Shown: positions 1-9,385, numbered from the stretch's first letter. The stretch: 64,000 nt of DNA from JADGGM01 sp027307005 (GCA_035455745.1 DATIEP010000059.1:1-64000), one strand, 5' to 3'. Notes: a model not told the origin generated them from the letters alone. Translations and numbers: made by a program.

Positions 1-1
1 T

Positions 2-2350
2 GACCATACCCTCGGCGCCGTCTTCGGAGAATTGTTGTCAAAGTACCGGTTCTCTCCCCGCGAGGAATCCGCCAATTGGTCGGAAGCGGCCATCGATCCG
101 GAAATGCTCGGCAAAGCATTCGAATCGCTCATGGAGGCCAACAGCCGCCGCGCCTCGGGAGCGTTCTATACACCACGCCGCCTCGTCGCAACGGTTAGTC
201 GAGCCGTCCTCGCACACGCACTCGCTGTGGATGCCGTCGCGCCCGATACCGCGCGCGCCGCACTCGACGGCCTCACGCCTAACGCAGAAGACCGCCGCCG
301 CCTCGCCGACCGCTGCGCCCGCATTACCGTCCTCGACCCCGCCTGCGGCAGCGGCGCATTCCTCGTCCACATCCTCGAGGAGCTCGCCGCCCTCCGCGCC
401 CGGCTCGGCGACCACCGCCCGGTATGGCAAATCCGCCGCGACATGCTCACGAAATCGATCTTCGGCGTCGACATCAATCCCACCGCCGTCTGGCTCTGCG
501 AGCTCCGCCTCTGGCTCTCCGTGGTCATCGATTGCGACACACACGATCCAATGCTCGTCCCGCCGCTCCCAAACCTCGATCGCCACATCCGCGTCGGAGA
601 CTCACTCGCCGGCGATACGTTCGAACCGACCGCCAACACCACATGGCGCGGCGGCCCACGACTCGCCCAACTCCGCGAACGCTACGCCCGCTCCAGCGGA
701 CGCCGTAAGCACACGCTGCAGCGCACGCTCGATCGCGCCGAACGCATGCTCGTCATCGCCCATCTCGAGCGACAGCTCGCCGCCTCCTCCGCGCGTCGAC
801 GAGACATCCTCAGCGCGCTGCGCGGACGCGACCTCTTCGGCACACGCACTACCCCCGCATCCGTGGCGCGCCAACGCCTCGCCGCAGAACGCGACCGAAC
901 CCGCGCACTGTCAGCCGCCCTTCGCGAAGTGCGCAACGGCGGCGCGCTGCCCTTCGCCTGGGTCACCCACTTCCCCGACGTCGCTCGCCTCGGTGGCTTC
1001 ACCACCATACTCGGCAACCCTCCCTGGGTACGGCTACACCGCATCCCAACGTCCGCACGCCTCGAGCTGCGCCGACGCTTTGCGTCCTACCGCAACGCGG
1101 CCTGGCCCCGCGGCGCCTCCGCCGCCCGCGCAACACTCGGCTTCGCCGCACAGGTCGACCTCGCTGCACTCTTCACCGAACGCGCCATCTCCTTGCTGCA
1201 ACCCGGTGGAACCCTCGCACTGCTTCTTCCATCAAAACTCTGGCGCGCCCTCGCAGGCGGCGGCCTCCGCACCCAGATCCAACAACAGGCACACGTCGTA
1301 TCCCTCGAAGATTGGAGCGAAGCGCCAAACCAGTTCGATGCCGCCGTCTATCCCTCCCTTCTCGTCGCCGAACGACTCCGGCAACCTGGCACAAAAGAGA
1401 AGCTCAACGAGGTCGACATCAGCGCCACGGTCCACCGGCCTAACCGCACCACACACTGGTGCATGCCGCATCACCGGCTGGCGCTCGACATGGATCCTGC
1501 CAGCCCATGGCTGCTGGCCCCCCCGGCCGTCCGCGACGCGTTCGATCTCCTCGCCAGAGAAGGAATCCCCCTCGTCCAGAGCCCGCTCGGCCCACCACAA
1601 CTGGGAGTCAAGTGCGGGTTGAATGAAGCGTTCATCGTACGAACCACCGACTCGGACACAGTGGTCGCGACCGTCGACGACGGCACACGAACCGGTCGCA
1701 TCGAACGGACCCTCCTGCGTCCGCTCCTGCGCGGCGAACACCTGGCCGCATGGCGCCGCGAGCCAAGCAGAAACAGCGAGTCCATCGTATGGACACACGA
1801 TGCGCGCGGCGCACCGCTCCGAACGCTGCCGCCGCTCGCACACACGTGGCTCACCCGCTGGCGCGCGTCGCTCTCCCGCCGCGCCGATGCACGCACACGC
1901 GCACCCTGGTGGGCCCTCTTCCGTACCGCCGCCGCCGCGAGCGAGCTCGCGCGCGTCGTGTGGGCCGATGTCGGGCGCACGCCGCGCGCACTCGTGCTCA
2001 CGCCTAACGATCCGACCATCGCACTCAATAGCTGCTACCTGTTGCCGTGCCGCGACCCGCGCGATGCCCACACGCTCGCCGCATTGTTGAACTCGCCGCT
2101 GGTTGCCGCATGGTTGGCCCTCATCGCCGAACCGGCCCGCGGCGGCTACCGACGCTTCCTCGCGTGGACCATCGCGCTTCTCCCCACGCCCCGCTCCTGG
2201 ACCCGCGCCCGCGACATCCTCGCACCCATCGCCCAACACGCGCATCGCGGCCAACCCCCCGACGCCGACGAATTGCTCGACGCCACGCTCCGCGCCTACG
2301 ACGTCCGTCGATCCGACATCGACCCGCTCCTCCAATGGACCAATTCGTGA
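2..2350 (+). CDS. N6-adenine DNA methyltransferase, Eco57I/type IIG-like (5' end outside window)
   Basis: Transfers a methyl group from SAM to adenine in DNA. The frame is open from base 2, so the TTG at 32 is not the start. The residues around it (FGELLSKYRFSPREE) match the conserved block that precedes motif I in this family. SAM-binding motif I, DPACGSGAFL, lies about 112 codons in, and the adenine-N6 catalytic motif NPPW is near codon 339. The last third, ending in LLPTP, looks like a TaqI-type target-recognition domain. I see no nuclease motif. The gene overlaps the SNF2 helicase by 16 bp, so the two are probably translated as a unit. The family is clear; whether it serves restriction, phage exclusion or housekeeping methylation is not, because the upstream genes are outside the window. 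Confidence 0.85.
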   Translation, partial: DHTLGAVFGELLSKYRFSPREESANWSEAAIDPEMLGKAFESLMEANSRRASGAFYTPRRLVATVSRAVLAHALAVDAVAPDTARAALDGLTPNAEDRRRLADRCARITVLDPACGSGAFLVHILEELAALRARLGDHRPVWQIRRDMLTKSIFGVDINPTAVWLCELRLWLSVVIDCDTHDPMLVPPLPNLDRHIRVGDSLAGDTFEPTANTTWRGGPRLAQLRERYARSSGRRKHTLQRTLDRAERMLVIAHLERQLAASSARRRDILSALRGRDLFGTRTTPASVARQRLAAERDRTRALSAALREVRNGGALPFAWVTHFPDVARLGGFTTILGNPPWVRLHRIPTSARLELRRRFASYRNAAWPRGASAARATLGFAAQVDLAALFTERAISLLQPGGTLALLLPSKLWRALAGGGLRTQIQQQAHVVSLEDWSEAPNQFDAAVYPSLLVAERLRQPGTKEKLNEVDISATVHRPNRTTHWCMPHHRLALDMDPASPWLLAPPAVRDAFDLLAREGIPLVQSPLGPPQLGVKCGLNEAFIVRTTDSDTVVATVDDGTRTGRIERTLLRPLLRGEHLAAWRREPSRNSESIVWTHDARGAPLRTLPPLAHTWLTRWRASLSRRADARTRAPWWALFRTAAAASELARVVWADVGRTPRALVLTPNDPTIALNSCYLLPCRDPRDAHTLAALLNSPLVAAWLALIAEPARGGYRRFLAWTIALLPTPRSWTRARDILAPIAQHAHRGQPPDADELLDATLRAYDVRRSDIDPLLQWTNS

Positions 2351-4566
2351 TCGGCAACCGCGCCGACGTGCGCGGCCTCATCGCACACCTCTGGCTCCAG
2401 GAGCCCGAGACGACGACGGCAACCATCGGACGCATTGCGCTGCGCCCACACCAGCAATCCGCACTCGACCGCGCTCGACGCGCAATCGCCGAACACGGCG
2501 GCGCACTCCTCGCCGATGAAGTCGGACTCGGCAAAACGTTCGTCGCGGTCGCGCTCATCCGCGAAGCACGCCGCGCAGTCGTCGTCGCACCCGCCGCGCT
2601 CCGCGACATGTGGCGCGATGCGCTCGACCGCGGATCCGCAACGGCACACATCGTCTCCTACGACGCGCTGAGCAGAGGGTCGCTGCCGAACGGAAGTTTC
2701 GACCTGGTGGTGCTCGATGAAGCGCACCACGCGCGCAATCCGGCCACCAAACGCTACGCCCGACTCGCTGCGCTCACCGCACGCACGCCCGTCCTGCTCC
2801 TCTCGGCGACGCCAATCCACAATCATGCGAACGATCTCGCCGCCGTCCTCGCCCTCTTCCTCGGCGCCCGCGCATGGCAGCTGAGCGATGACCAACGTGC
2901 CGCCTGCATCATTCGACGGGAACGTGCCGACATCGCCGCTACCGCCCTGCCCGAGCTCACACCGCCGGTCTGGATACCGGTCGGAGATGACCACGAGCTC
3001 CTCGACCTGATCACGTCGCTCCCGCCACCCCTCCCACCACGCGATGGCGAAGACGGCGGCGCACTCGTCCATTGGGGACTCGCCAGACAATGGGCCTCGA
3101 GCCACGGCGCACTGTTGCGCGCGCTCGATCGCCGGCTCGCCATCGCCACAGCCCTCGACGCCACACTCGCCACCGGCCGCTATCCATCCCGCGCAACGCT
3201 CGGAGCCTGGACGTGCGGAGACGACGCGGTCCAGTTGGCCTTCCCGCAACTGTTCGAGGACGAGCGTCGCCTAACGGAGCCCATGCGTGCCGTCGTCGCC
3301 GCGCACGCCGCCGCTGTCGTAGCGCTGCGCTCCCGCGCGCTCGCCAGCGTCTGGACCGACACCGAGCGCGCACAACGACTGCACGAGCTCCGCGCGGCAC
3401 ACCCGGGCGAGAAGCTCGTCGCATTCTCCCAATTCACACACACGGTCCGCACCCTGTTTACCCGCCTGCCCGATCGCACCGGCGCCGCTGCACTCACCGC
3501 GCGCGGCGGCCACCTCACGAGCGGGCCCGTCACCCGGCGCGAGCTCCTCACGCGATTCGCCCCGCGCGCCACGGCCGCCCACCCGCCACGCGACATCGAG
3601 CGCATCGACTTCCTCCTCACAACCGACCTGCTCAGCGAAGGAGTCAACCTGCAAGACGCGTCGGTGGTCATCCACCTCGACCTCCCCTGGACGCCGGCCC
3701 GCCTCGAGCAGCGCGTGGGCCGCGCACGCCGCCTCGGCTCGACACACAAAAGCGTCGCCGTCTACGCCCTCTCGCCACCGGCGGCCGCCGAAGCGCTGCT
3801 TCGTGTCGAGCAACGACTCCACGCCAAACTCCGCGCCGCCAATCGCGCCATCGGCATCGCCGGCACCATCCTGCCCGTCGCGACGCCTAACGCAATGGAA
3901 TCGGCTCGGGCCGCGCCCTCCGCCACCCGCCGCCAGGAAGCCCTGCGACAACGCCTCGCCGCATGGCGCTCGACCCAGGCGCCACACCTCGAACACGCCG
4001 CGCCGCTGCTCGCCGTCGAACACACCGGCCGCCGCTGCGTGCTCGCCGCGTTCCAACACGGCGATCCCGGCTGCTCCCTCGCCGGCAGCCTCGACGACCG
4101 CCCGTTCGCCGACGACCCCGCGCTTCTCCTCGCGATTGTCGCGCTGTTCGACGCAACACCGCCGCAGTCCGCGGCACCGTCGCCGCCTAACGAAATCGTC
4201 GGTCGCGCGCTCGAGCGCTGCGGGGAATGGCTCGCTCGACGCGCCGCAGTCGCAGCAACCGGCGGAGTACTGCCCCTGCACGTGCCCAGCCGACGCCACG
4301 CCATGCGCCGCATCGTGTCCATCACCGCCCGCGCGCCCCACCATCTCCGCCCAACGCTCGCGCCGCTCGCCGCACGCGCCCGCCGGGCCATCACGCTCCC
4401 CTTCGGTATCGGCGCCGAACGCGTGCTCGACGATCTCGCAACTGCCACACTCCCCGACGAAGCGTGGCTCCGCGCGCTCGGAACTTTCGCCGACGTCCAG
4501 GAACGAGCCCATCACAATCATCCCGACTCGCCCGTGCTCGTCGCCGTGCTCGTCGGCGTCGAATGA
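2335..4566 (+). CDS. SNF2-family DEAH helicase/translocase
   Basis: A 743-residue superfamily 2 ATP-dependent DNA translocase. The ATG at 2335 is the first start that precedes the conserved part; upstream codons of this frame lie inside the methylase gene and carry no recognisable domain. Walker A is DEVGLGKT (Lys67), motif II is DEAH (about residue 128), and motif III is LLSATPIHN. Motifs V and VI are DLLSEGVNLQDA and QRVGRARRLG (near residue 460). The region after about residue 570 is unassigned. No nuclease domain is visible. A SNF2 helicase overlapping an adenine methylase is the arrangement of several restriction-like systems, including class 1 DISARM (drmD-drmMI), but the DISARM core genes are not seen here. 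Codon style and the presence of the GCCTAAC word match the rest of the chromosome, so the pair is not a recent arrival. Confidence 0.85.
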   Translation: MDQFVIGNRADVRGLIAHLWLQEPETTTATIGRIALRPHQQSALDRARRAIAEHGGALLADEVGLGKTFVAVALIREARRAVVVAPAALRDMWRDALDRGSATAHIVSYDALSRGSLPNGSFDLVVLDEAHHARNPATKRYARLAALTARTPVLLLSATPIHNHANDLAAVLALFLGARAWQLSDDQRAACIIRRERADIAATALPELTPPVWIPVGDDHELLDLITSLPPPLPPRDGEDGGALVHWGLARQWASSHGALLRALDRRLAIATALDATLATGRYPSRATLGAWTCGDDAVQLAFPQLFEDERRLTEPMRAVVAAHAAAVVALRSRALASVWTDTERAQRLHELRAAHPGEKLVAFSQFTHTVRTLFTRLPDRTGAAALTARGGHLTSGPVTRRELLTRFAPRATAAHPPRDIERIDFLLTTDLLSEGVNLQDASVVIHLDLPWTPARLEQRVGRARRLGSTHKSVAVYALSPPAAAEALLRVEQRLHAKLRAANRAIGIAGTILPVATPNAMESARAAPSATRRQEALRQRLAAWRSTQAPHLEHAAPLLAVEHTGRRCVLAAFQHGDPGCSLAGSLDDRPFADDPALLLAIVALFDATPPQSAAPSPPNEIVGRALERCGEWLARRAAVAATGGVLPLHVPSRRHAMRRIVSITARAPHHLRPTLAPLAARARRAITLPFGIGAERVLDDLATATLPDEAWLRALGTFADVQERAHHNHPDSPVLVAVLVGVE

Positions 4567-4628
4567 CAGCCCGCGACCCCCCCGCCGCATTCCTTCGCGC
4601 TATCGTCAGATCCCTCTAGATTGCGGGA

Positions 4629-5315
4629 ATGCCGTCACGGAAACCGCTCGCAATCTTGTTCGATCTCGATGGAACGCTCGCCGATTCGCTCGAGCTCATT
4701 TTGGGCGCCTTCCGCCACACCTTCTTCACGCACTTGGGCGCTGTCCCCTCGGACACCGCGTGGATCGCGGGCATGGGGACCCCGCTCATCACGCAGCTCC
4801 GCTCGCTCGTAGCCGACGAAGCGCTCATCGAACCGATGACCGCCACCTATCGATCGTGGCAAAACGAGCATCACGACGAGCTGCTTCGCGAATTCGAAGG
4901 CGTGCGCGAAACGCTGTCCTTGCTGCACGACCGTGGCCACCATATGGCGCTCGTCACGAGCAAAGCCACCGACGCAGCCAAACGAGCACTGCACGTGATG
5001 GGCATCGGCGCCCTTCTCGACCACGTCGTCGGATTCGACTCGACCACCACCCACAAACCCGACGCCGAGCCGGTCCTGCACGCGCTTGCGCTACTCCATC
5101 GCGAGGCAACCGAAGCGATTTTCGTCGGCGATTCACCCCACGATATCGCAGCCGGAACCGCGGCCGGCGTCTTCACCGTGGCCGCCCTCTGGGGTCCTTT
5201 CAGCCGCCAAACGCTCGAAGCCGCCCGGCCCAGCCGCCTCATCGCGGACATCCGCGACCTTCCGCCCCTCATCCAGGCCCTGACCGCCGCCGCACTGGCC
5301 CCTTCGCACACGTGA
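4629..5315 (+). CDS. HAD-family phosphatase, phosphoglycolate phosphatase-like
   Basis: A 228-residue haloacid-dehalogenase hydrolase that probably removes phosphate from a small metabolite in the cytoplasm. Motif I is DLDGTLADS, with the nucleophilic Asp near the N-terminus. Motif II is LVTSKAT, the motif III Lys lies in HKPDAEP, and motif IV is GDSPHDIAAG. The helical cap between motifs I and II is of the Gph/PpaX type. The substrate cannot be read from sequence. The gene stands 62 bp after the helicase and 63 bp before the sigma factor. Its function gives no link to either side. Confidence 0.85.
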   Translation: MPSRKPLAILFDLDGTLADSLELILGAFRHTFFTHLGAVPSDTAWIAGMGTPLITQLRSLVADEALIEPMTATYRSWQNEHHDELLREFEGVRETLSLLHDRGHHMALVTSKATDAAKRALHVMGIGALLDHVVGFDSTTTHKPDAEPVLHALALLHREATEAIFVGDSPHDIAAGTAAGVFTVAALWGPFSRQTLEAARPSRLIADIRDLPPLIQALTAAALAPSHT

Positions 5316-5378
5316 TCGTTCAAACCTTTGGCCCCGCCAAACCATCTGATTCAGCGACGGCACAAGGGTGCGCACTGA

Positions 5379-5951
5379 ATGCTGACAGCCACGAGGGCCG
5401 TGGTCACAACGATTCCGAGTGACGAGCCGCCACCCGACGTAGCACGAGCTGCGGCGGGCGACCGGCAAGCCTTCGAACGCGTGTACCGCGCCAACATGCA
5501 GCGGGTGTTTTCCATCTGCGTACGCATGTGCGGCGATCGCGTGAGAGCTGAAGAGTTGACGCAGGATGTGTTCGTCCGGGCCTGGGAAAAGCTGCCCCTG
5601 TTCCGCGGCGAAAGCGCATTCAGCACATGGCTCCATCGCCTCGCCGTCAACGTGGTGCTGAACGATCGGAAGACGCAGAGCCGCGAGCGATCACGTGCCG
5701 CTGCAAACGATGACGATGAAGAAAGCGAAGAGGCGTACGGCGCATCCGCGCCGCCATCGCACGCCGATCGGATGGATCTCGAGACAGCAATCGCCTTGCT
5801 GCCTCCCGGAGCACGACGCGTGTTCACGTTGCACGACATAGAAGGCTATCGACACGAGGAAATTGCCGAAATGCTCGGCGTGACCGCAGGCGGCAGTAAG
5901 GCGCAGCTCCACCGCGCCCGACTTCTCTTGCGCGAGGCACTGAACCGATGA
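5379..5951 (+). CDS. ECF RNA polymerase sigma factor
   Basis: A 190-residue group 4 sigma factor. Region 2 contains the ELTQDVFVRAWEKL and FSTWLHRLAVNV blocks that bind core polymerase and the -10 element. Region 4 is the C-terminal helix-turn-helix around HEEIAEMLGVTAGGSKAQLHRAR. AAGGG at 5364-5368 is a suitable ribosome site for the ATG at 5379. Its stop overlaps the ATG of the next gene (ATGA), which encodes a zinc-finger anti-sigma, so the two form a classic pair. Three secreted DUF4097 proteins follow on the same strand and are the likeliest regulon members. Confidence 0.9.
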   Translation: MLTATRAVVTTIPSDEPPPDVARAAAGDRQAFERVYRANMQRVFSICVRMCGDRVRAEELTQDVFVRAWEKLPLFRGESAFSTWLHRLAVNVVLNDRKTQSRERSRAAANDDDEESEEAYGASAPPSHADRMDLETAIALLPPGARRVFTLHDIEGYRHEEIAEMLGVTAGGSKAQLHRARLLLREALNR

Positions 5952-6715
5952 CCAACCAACTCTTCACCTGCGATCAATTCGACGCGATGCTTTCCGAGTA
6001 CCTGGAAGGCACCCTCGATCCTGGTGCTCGCGCCGCGCTCGAATCGCACGCGTCCCGGTGCGACCGGTGTCGCGCGTTGCTGGCCGACCTCACCACGATC
6101 ACGACGGCGGCGGCGGCGCTCCCCGATCTCGAGCCGTCGCGCGACCTGTGGCCGGGAATCGCGGACCGCATCGATGCGCCGGTGGTCGCGCTGCACGACG
6201 CCGGCCGCCGCAACGCCAGCCGGCCGTTCGTTAGGCCGTGGTACCTGGCGCCGGCGCCGCTCGCCGCCGCGGCAGCCGTGCTCATCGCAGCCACGGTCGG
6301 CATCACGCTCCTTGCCACCCGTACGGCGTTGCCGAACGGCAGCACCGTTGCCAGCACAGCCGGCAGCAGCACGCCGCTCGCGCAGTACGACTCGCTTCCG
6401 TCGATCCCGGCGCCTCTGCCGCGCGCGCGAAACGCGTCCGGCAGCGCGCCTAACGCAGTGCCGGTCCAGGAAATCTACGCCCGCGAGATCGCCCAGCTCG
6501 ACTCGATCGTCCGCGACCGGCGCTCGCAGCTCGACACCGCAACCATCGCGGTCATCGAAAAGAACCTCCAGATCATCGACCAGGCCATCGCCCAGAGTCG
6601 CGCGGCCCTGGATCGCGATCCGAACAGCCGCTTCCTGCATAACCAGTTGAACGACGCATACAACCAGAAGATCGCCCTGCTCCGCACTGTTGCTCTACTC
6701 CCCGCTCGCACGTGA
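5948..6715 (+). CDS. Membrane anti-sigma factor with N-terminal zinc-finger domain
   Basis: A 255-residue inner-membrane regulator. The N-terminal cytoplasmic part carries an anti-sigma zinc-finger signature (His followed by CDRC in HASRCDRC, about residues 36-43) that would hold the partner sigma factor. One hydrophobic helix of about 23 residues starts near residue 100 (PLAAAAAVLIAATVGITLLA). The rest is an outer domain ending in a predicted helical region rich in Gln, Ala and charged residues (about 175-245). The start ATG overlaps the sigma-factor stop, and its own stop abuts the first DUF4097 gene. It is expected to release the sigma factor on an envelope signal. Confidence 0.85.
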   Translation: MTNQLFTCDQFDAMLSEYLEGTLDPGARAALESHASRCDRCRALLADLTTITTAAAALPDLEPSRDLWPGIADRIDAPVVALHDAGRRNASRPFVRPWYLAPAPLAAAAAVLIAATVGITLLATRTALPNGSTVASTAGSSTPLAQYDSLPSIPAPLPRARNASGSAPNAVPVQEIYAREIAQLDSIVRDRRSQLDTATIAVIEKNLQIIDQAIAQSRAALDRDPNSRFLHNQLNDAYNQKIALLRTVALLPART

Positions 6716-6723
6716 GGCTCACA

Positions 6724-7644
6724 ATGTGTGCCCGATTCTATAGTGCCATGTGCCTGGCCGCGGTGATGGCGGCCACGCCCGCGCTCCTGCCGGCGCAACG
6801 ACAACACCGGGATGACGACGACGACGCCTCGTCCCGCATCGACACGACAGTCGCGCTCTCCGCCGGCGGCGTCGTCGAGCTCTCGCTCATCTCGGGAGAG
6901 ATCAAAGTCACCAGTTGGAACCGCGACCAGGTCCGCGTCCACGCCACGAGCGAAGGCGGCCTGCTGCAATTCGACGCGTCGAGCGGTCGAGTGAGCCTCT
7001 CCGTCCGCTCGCAACACGGCAACATGGGCGACACCGAGTACCAAGTCACAATCCCCGCCGGCGCGCGCCTCATCACCCACAGCGTCTCCGCGGACATCAC
7101 CACCGATGGCGGCACTGATGTCGAAGCACGCTCCGTTAGCGGCGACGTCTCCGTCTCCGACGCAACGGGCCGAGCGACGATGGAGTCGGTGTCTGGAGGG
7201 TTGAAAGCCAGAAACGTCGGCCGAGGACTCCGCGCCAGCACCGTGAGCGGCGATCTCGAAGCCAACGACATCACCGGCGACATCGACGCCCAGAGCACCA
7301 GCGGCGACATCGTCCTCGGCGGCACGAAGTCATCCTTCGTTCACACGCAAACCGTGAGCGGTGAAACACGATTCGGCGGAACCGTCGATCGCGCGGGTCG
7401 CTATGAGTTTCACTCGCACTCCGGCGACATCCAGCTCGCAGTCCCATCGACCGGCGTCACCTTCGACGTCAACACGTTCAGCGGCGACCTGCAGAGCGAC
7501 TACCCCATGACGCTCCAACCCGGCTCCGAGGTCGGGCACAAGCACATGGAATTCTCGATCAACGGCGGCGGTGCCCGAGTCACTGCCGAAACGTTCAGCG
7601 GCGACATCACGGTCGAACGGCCCGGCCACTCCCACGAGGACTAA
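6724..7644 (+). CDS. Secreted DUF4097 beta-repeat protein (first of three)
   Basis: A 306-residue exported protein with a signal peptide ending near LLPAQ. A GTG at 6712 overlaps the anti-sigma stop, but GAGG at 6714-6717 fits the ATG at 6724 better. The mature part is built from repeated beta-strand units with the pattern (V/S)SGD, for example STVSGDLEAN and STSGDIVLGG. These are typical of the DUF4097 putative-adhesin fold, a beta-solenoid. A His- and Asp-rich stretch follows the signal peptide. The family has no settled function; it is often found beside sigma/anti-sigma genes, as here. It probably acts at the outer surface or in the periplasm. Confidence 0.75.
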   Translation: MCARFYSAMCLAAVMAATPALLPAQRQHRDDDDDASSRIDTTVALSAGGVVELSLISGEIKVTSWNRDQVRVHATSEGGLLQFDASSGRVSLSVRSQHGNMGDTEYQVTIPAGARLITHSVSADITTDGGTDVEARSVSGDVSVSDATGRATMESVSGGLKARNVGRGLRASTVSGDLEANDITGDIDAQSTSGDIVLGGTKSSFVHTQTVSGETRFGGTVDRAGRYEFHSHSGDIQLAVPSTGVTFDVNTFSGDLQSDYPMTLQPGSEVGHKHMEFSINGGGARVTAETFSGDITVERPGHSHED

Positions 7645-7649
7645 CGACG

Positions 7650-8456
7650 ATGCGAACCATTTCTCACGGCATGCTTGCCCTGGCAGCCCTCGTTGCGCTC
7701 GCCGCGCCGGCGCTCGCGCAGAACACACAAACGCAGAACGGTGACACCTTCGACTGGTCGGGCACCATCCCCGCAGGCAGCTGGCTCACGATTCGCAACC
7801 TGAATGGTCCCGTGAACGTCGAAGCCGCCTCGGGTGACGAGGCCTCGGTGCACGCTACCAAAGAATACCACGGCGACGCCGAGCCGCAGCGCGTCCACTT
7901 TCAGGTCATGAAGGACGGCAGCAACGTCACCATTTGCGCACTCTGGAACGACGACGACAGCTGTGACGACAGCGGCTATCACTCGCACCACGATGGGAGC
8001 CGCAACGATCACGTCTCGGTTCACTTCACGGTCAAGCTCCCCAAAGGCGTGAAGATGAACGCAGGCACGGTCAACGGTGATGTCAGCGTCTCGGGAGCAA
8101 CGGCACCCGTCAAGGCACACACCGTCAACGGAACGGTTGAAGCATCTACCGCGGCCGGGCCCGTCGATGCGAGCACGGTCAACGGCGACGTCTCCGTGCG
8201 CATGGATGCACTGAGCGGCGACGGCGATCTCAACTACAGCACAGTCAACGGATCGATCACCGCGGAGCTGCCGGCAGGCCTCAACGCGGACATCGACATG
8301 CAAACCGTCAACGGTTCGCTCACGTCGGACTTCCCGCTCACCCTGAGCGGATCCATCAATCCCCGCCATCATCTCCACGCAACGATCGGATCCGGCGGCC
8401 GGCACATTGAATTCCACACGGTCAACGGCAGCATCGAGCTCAGGAAACACGGCTGA
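7650..8456 (+). CDS. Secreted DUF4097 beta-repeat protein (second of three)
   Basis: 268 residues. The signal peptide is MRTISHGMLALAALVALA followed by APALAQ. The repeat unit here is TVNG rather than TVSG (GTVNGDVSVSG, HTVNGTVEAS, STVNGDVSVR, HTVNGSIELR), again a beta-solenoid. A Cys pair sits in the region CALWNDDDSCDD (about residues 96-107) and a His-rich loop follows. It starts 5 bp after the previous gene and is therefore co-transcribed. It is a diverged paralogue of the genes on both sides; function unknown. Confidence 0.75.
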   Translation: MRTISHGMLALAALVALAAPALAQNTQTQNGDTFDWSGTIPAGSWLTIRNLNGPVNVEAASGDEASVHATKEYHGDAEPQRVHFQVMKDGSNVTICALWNDDDSCDDSGYHSHHDGSRNDHVSVHFTVKLPKGVKMNAGTVNGDVSVSGATAPVKAHTVNGTVEASTAAGPVDASTVNGDVSVRMDALSGDGDLNYSTVNGSITAELPAGLNADIDMQTVNGSLTSDFPLTLSGSINPRHHLHATIGSGGRHIEFHTVNGSIELRKHG

Positions 8457-8490
8457 CCCCGCGCCCGTAGTATTGATTGCGGGTGCTCAC

Positions 8491-8527
8491 GCCCCGCCCC
8501 GGCCGCTTGCGCGAACCCGGGCGGGGC
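8491..8527. terminator. GC-rich hairpin between DUF4097 genes
   Basis: The arms GCCCCGCCCCGG (8491-8502) and CCGGGCGGGGC (8517-8527) pair with one bulge. There is no T-run, so this could be an attenuator or an mRNA-stability element between the second and third DUF4097 genes rather than a full terminator. Confidence 0.45.
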
Positions 8528-8578
8528 GCAGTGTTACGCGCCCGCGAGGTCAAACTCACGATCGCACACGAGGTCGCC

Positions 8579-9385
8579 ATGCGTCGGGTCCTGATCGCCG
8601 TCGGTATCGCTGCGTTCGTCGCCAGCGGATGCGTCGCGCGACGCGCACACTACCAAGCCAACGCCTTTGAGTGGACGGGCACTGTTCCGGCCGGCCAGTG
8701 GCTCCATGTCCACAACTTGAATGGCACCATCAACGTCGTTGCCGGCAAGGACGCCAACGTCGAAGTGCATGCCTCCAAGAAGTGGACGCACGGCGGCGAC
8801 GACGTCCATTTCGTGAAGAACGTCGGACCGGATGGCGTCACCATCTGCGTGCTCTACCATAGCGGCGACGACTGCGGCGCCGATCAGTCCTCGAGCAGCG
8901 GCAGACATCACGGCCTCTTCTCGTTCCACAGCGGCTCCGATGCGCGGACGGATTTCGTCATCGACGTGCCCCCGGGAGTGAACCTCGAGCTGGTCAACAT
9001 CAGCGGATCCGTTCAAGCGTCGGGCACATCCGGAGCTGTCGACGCCAGAGTCGTCAACGGCGAAATCAACGTCGCCTCGCACGAGGGCGCGCTGGACCTG
9101 GTCACCGTCAACGGCAGTGTCACCGCGGCTCTCGACACGTTGCCGCCAACCGGCGACATCTCGCTCAAGACGGTCAACGGCTCGGTCACGGCAGTACTGC
9201 CGTCGGCGCTCAATGGGTTCGTGAACTTCGAGACTGTCACCGGCCACATCAGCGACGCCTTCACCGCCACGAGCAATGGCCCGACGAGCGCCAAGAAGTT
9301 CGACGGAACCATCGGAACCGGCGGATCACGCCACGTGACATTGTCGACGGTCAACGGCAGCGTGTCGCTCCTCAAGCGCGCCTGA
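8579..9385 (+). CDS. Lipoprotein, DUF4097 beta-repeat protein (third of three)
   Basis: 268 residues from the ATG at 8579, which has GAGGT just upstream. Longer readings from 8477 add a segment with no signal character. The N-terminus MRRVLIAVGIAAFVASGC ends in a lipobox-like VASGC, so the protein is probably lipid-anchored, unlike its two secreted paralogues. The opening after the signal (FEWTGTVPAGQWLHVHNLNG) is nearly the same as in the second protein, showing recent duplication. The repeats are again TVNG-type. A Cys pair near CVLYHSGDDC aligns with that of the second protein. Function unknown; likely an envelope protein of the same sigma regulon. Confidence 0.75.
   Translation: MRRVLIAVGIAAFVASGCVARRAHYQANAFEWTGTVPAGQWLHVHNLNGTINVVAGKDANVEVHASKKWTHGGDDVHFVKNVGPDGVTICVLYHSGDDCGADQSSSSGRHHGLFSFHSGSDARTDFVIDVPPGVNLELVNISGSVQASGTSGAVDARVVNGEINVASHEGALDLVTVNGSVTAALDTLPPTGDISLKTVNGSVTAVLPSALNGFVNFETVTGHISDAFTATSNGPTSAKKFDGTIGTGGSRHVTLSTVNGSVSLLKRA

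Noticed and set aside
32..34. TTG as start of the methylase
   Set aside because: The frame is open to the window edge and the preceding codons match the family, so the gene begins upstream.
1232..2335. Long open frame on the minus strand opposite the methylase
   Set aside because: It is antisense to conserved methylase sequence; the plus-strand protein has clear motifs and the minus reading has none.
3803..5422. 539-codon plus-strand frame across the helicase end and the HAD gene
   Set aside because: It is low-complexity Arg/Pro/Ser text in a wrong frame and overlaps two well-supported genes.
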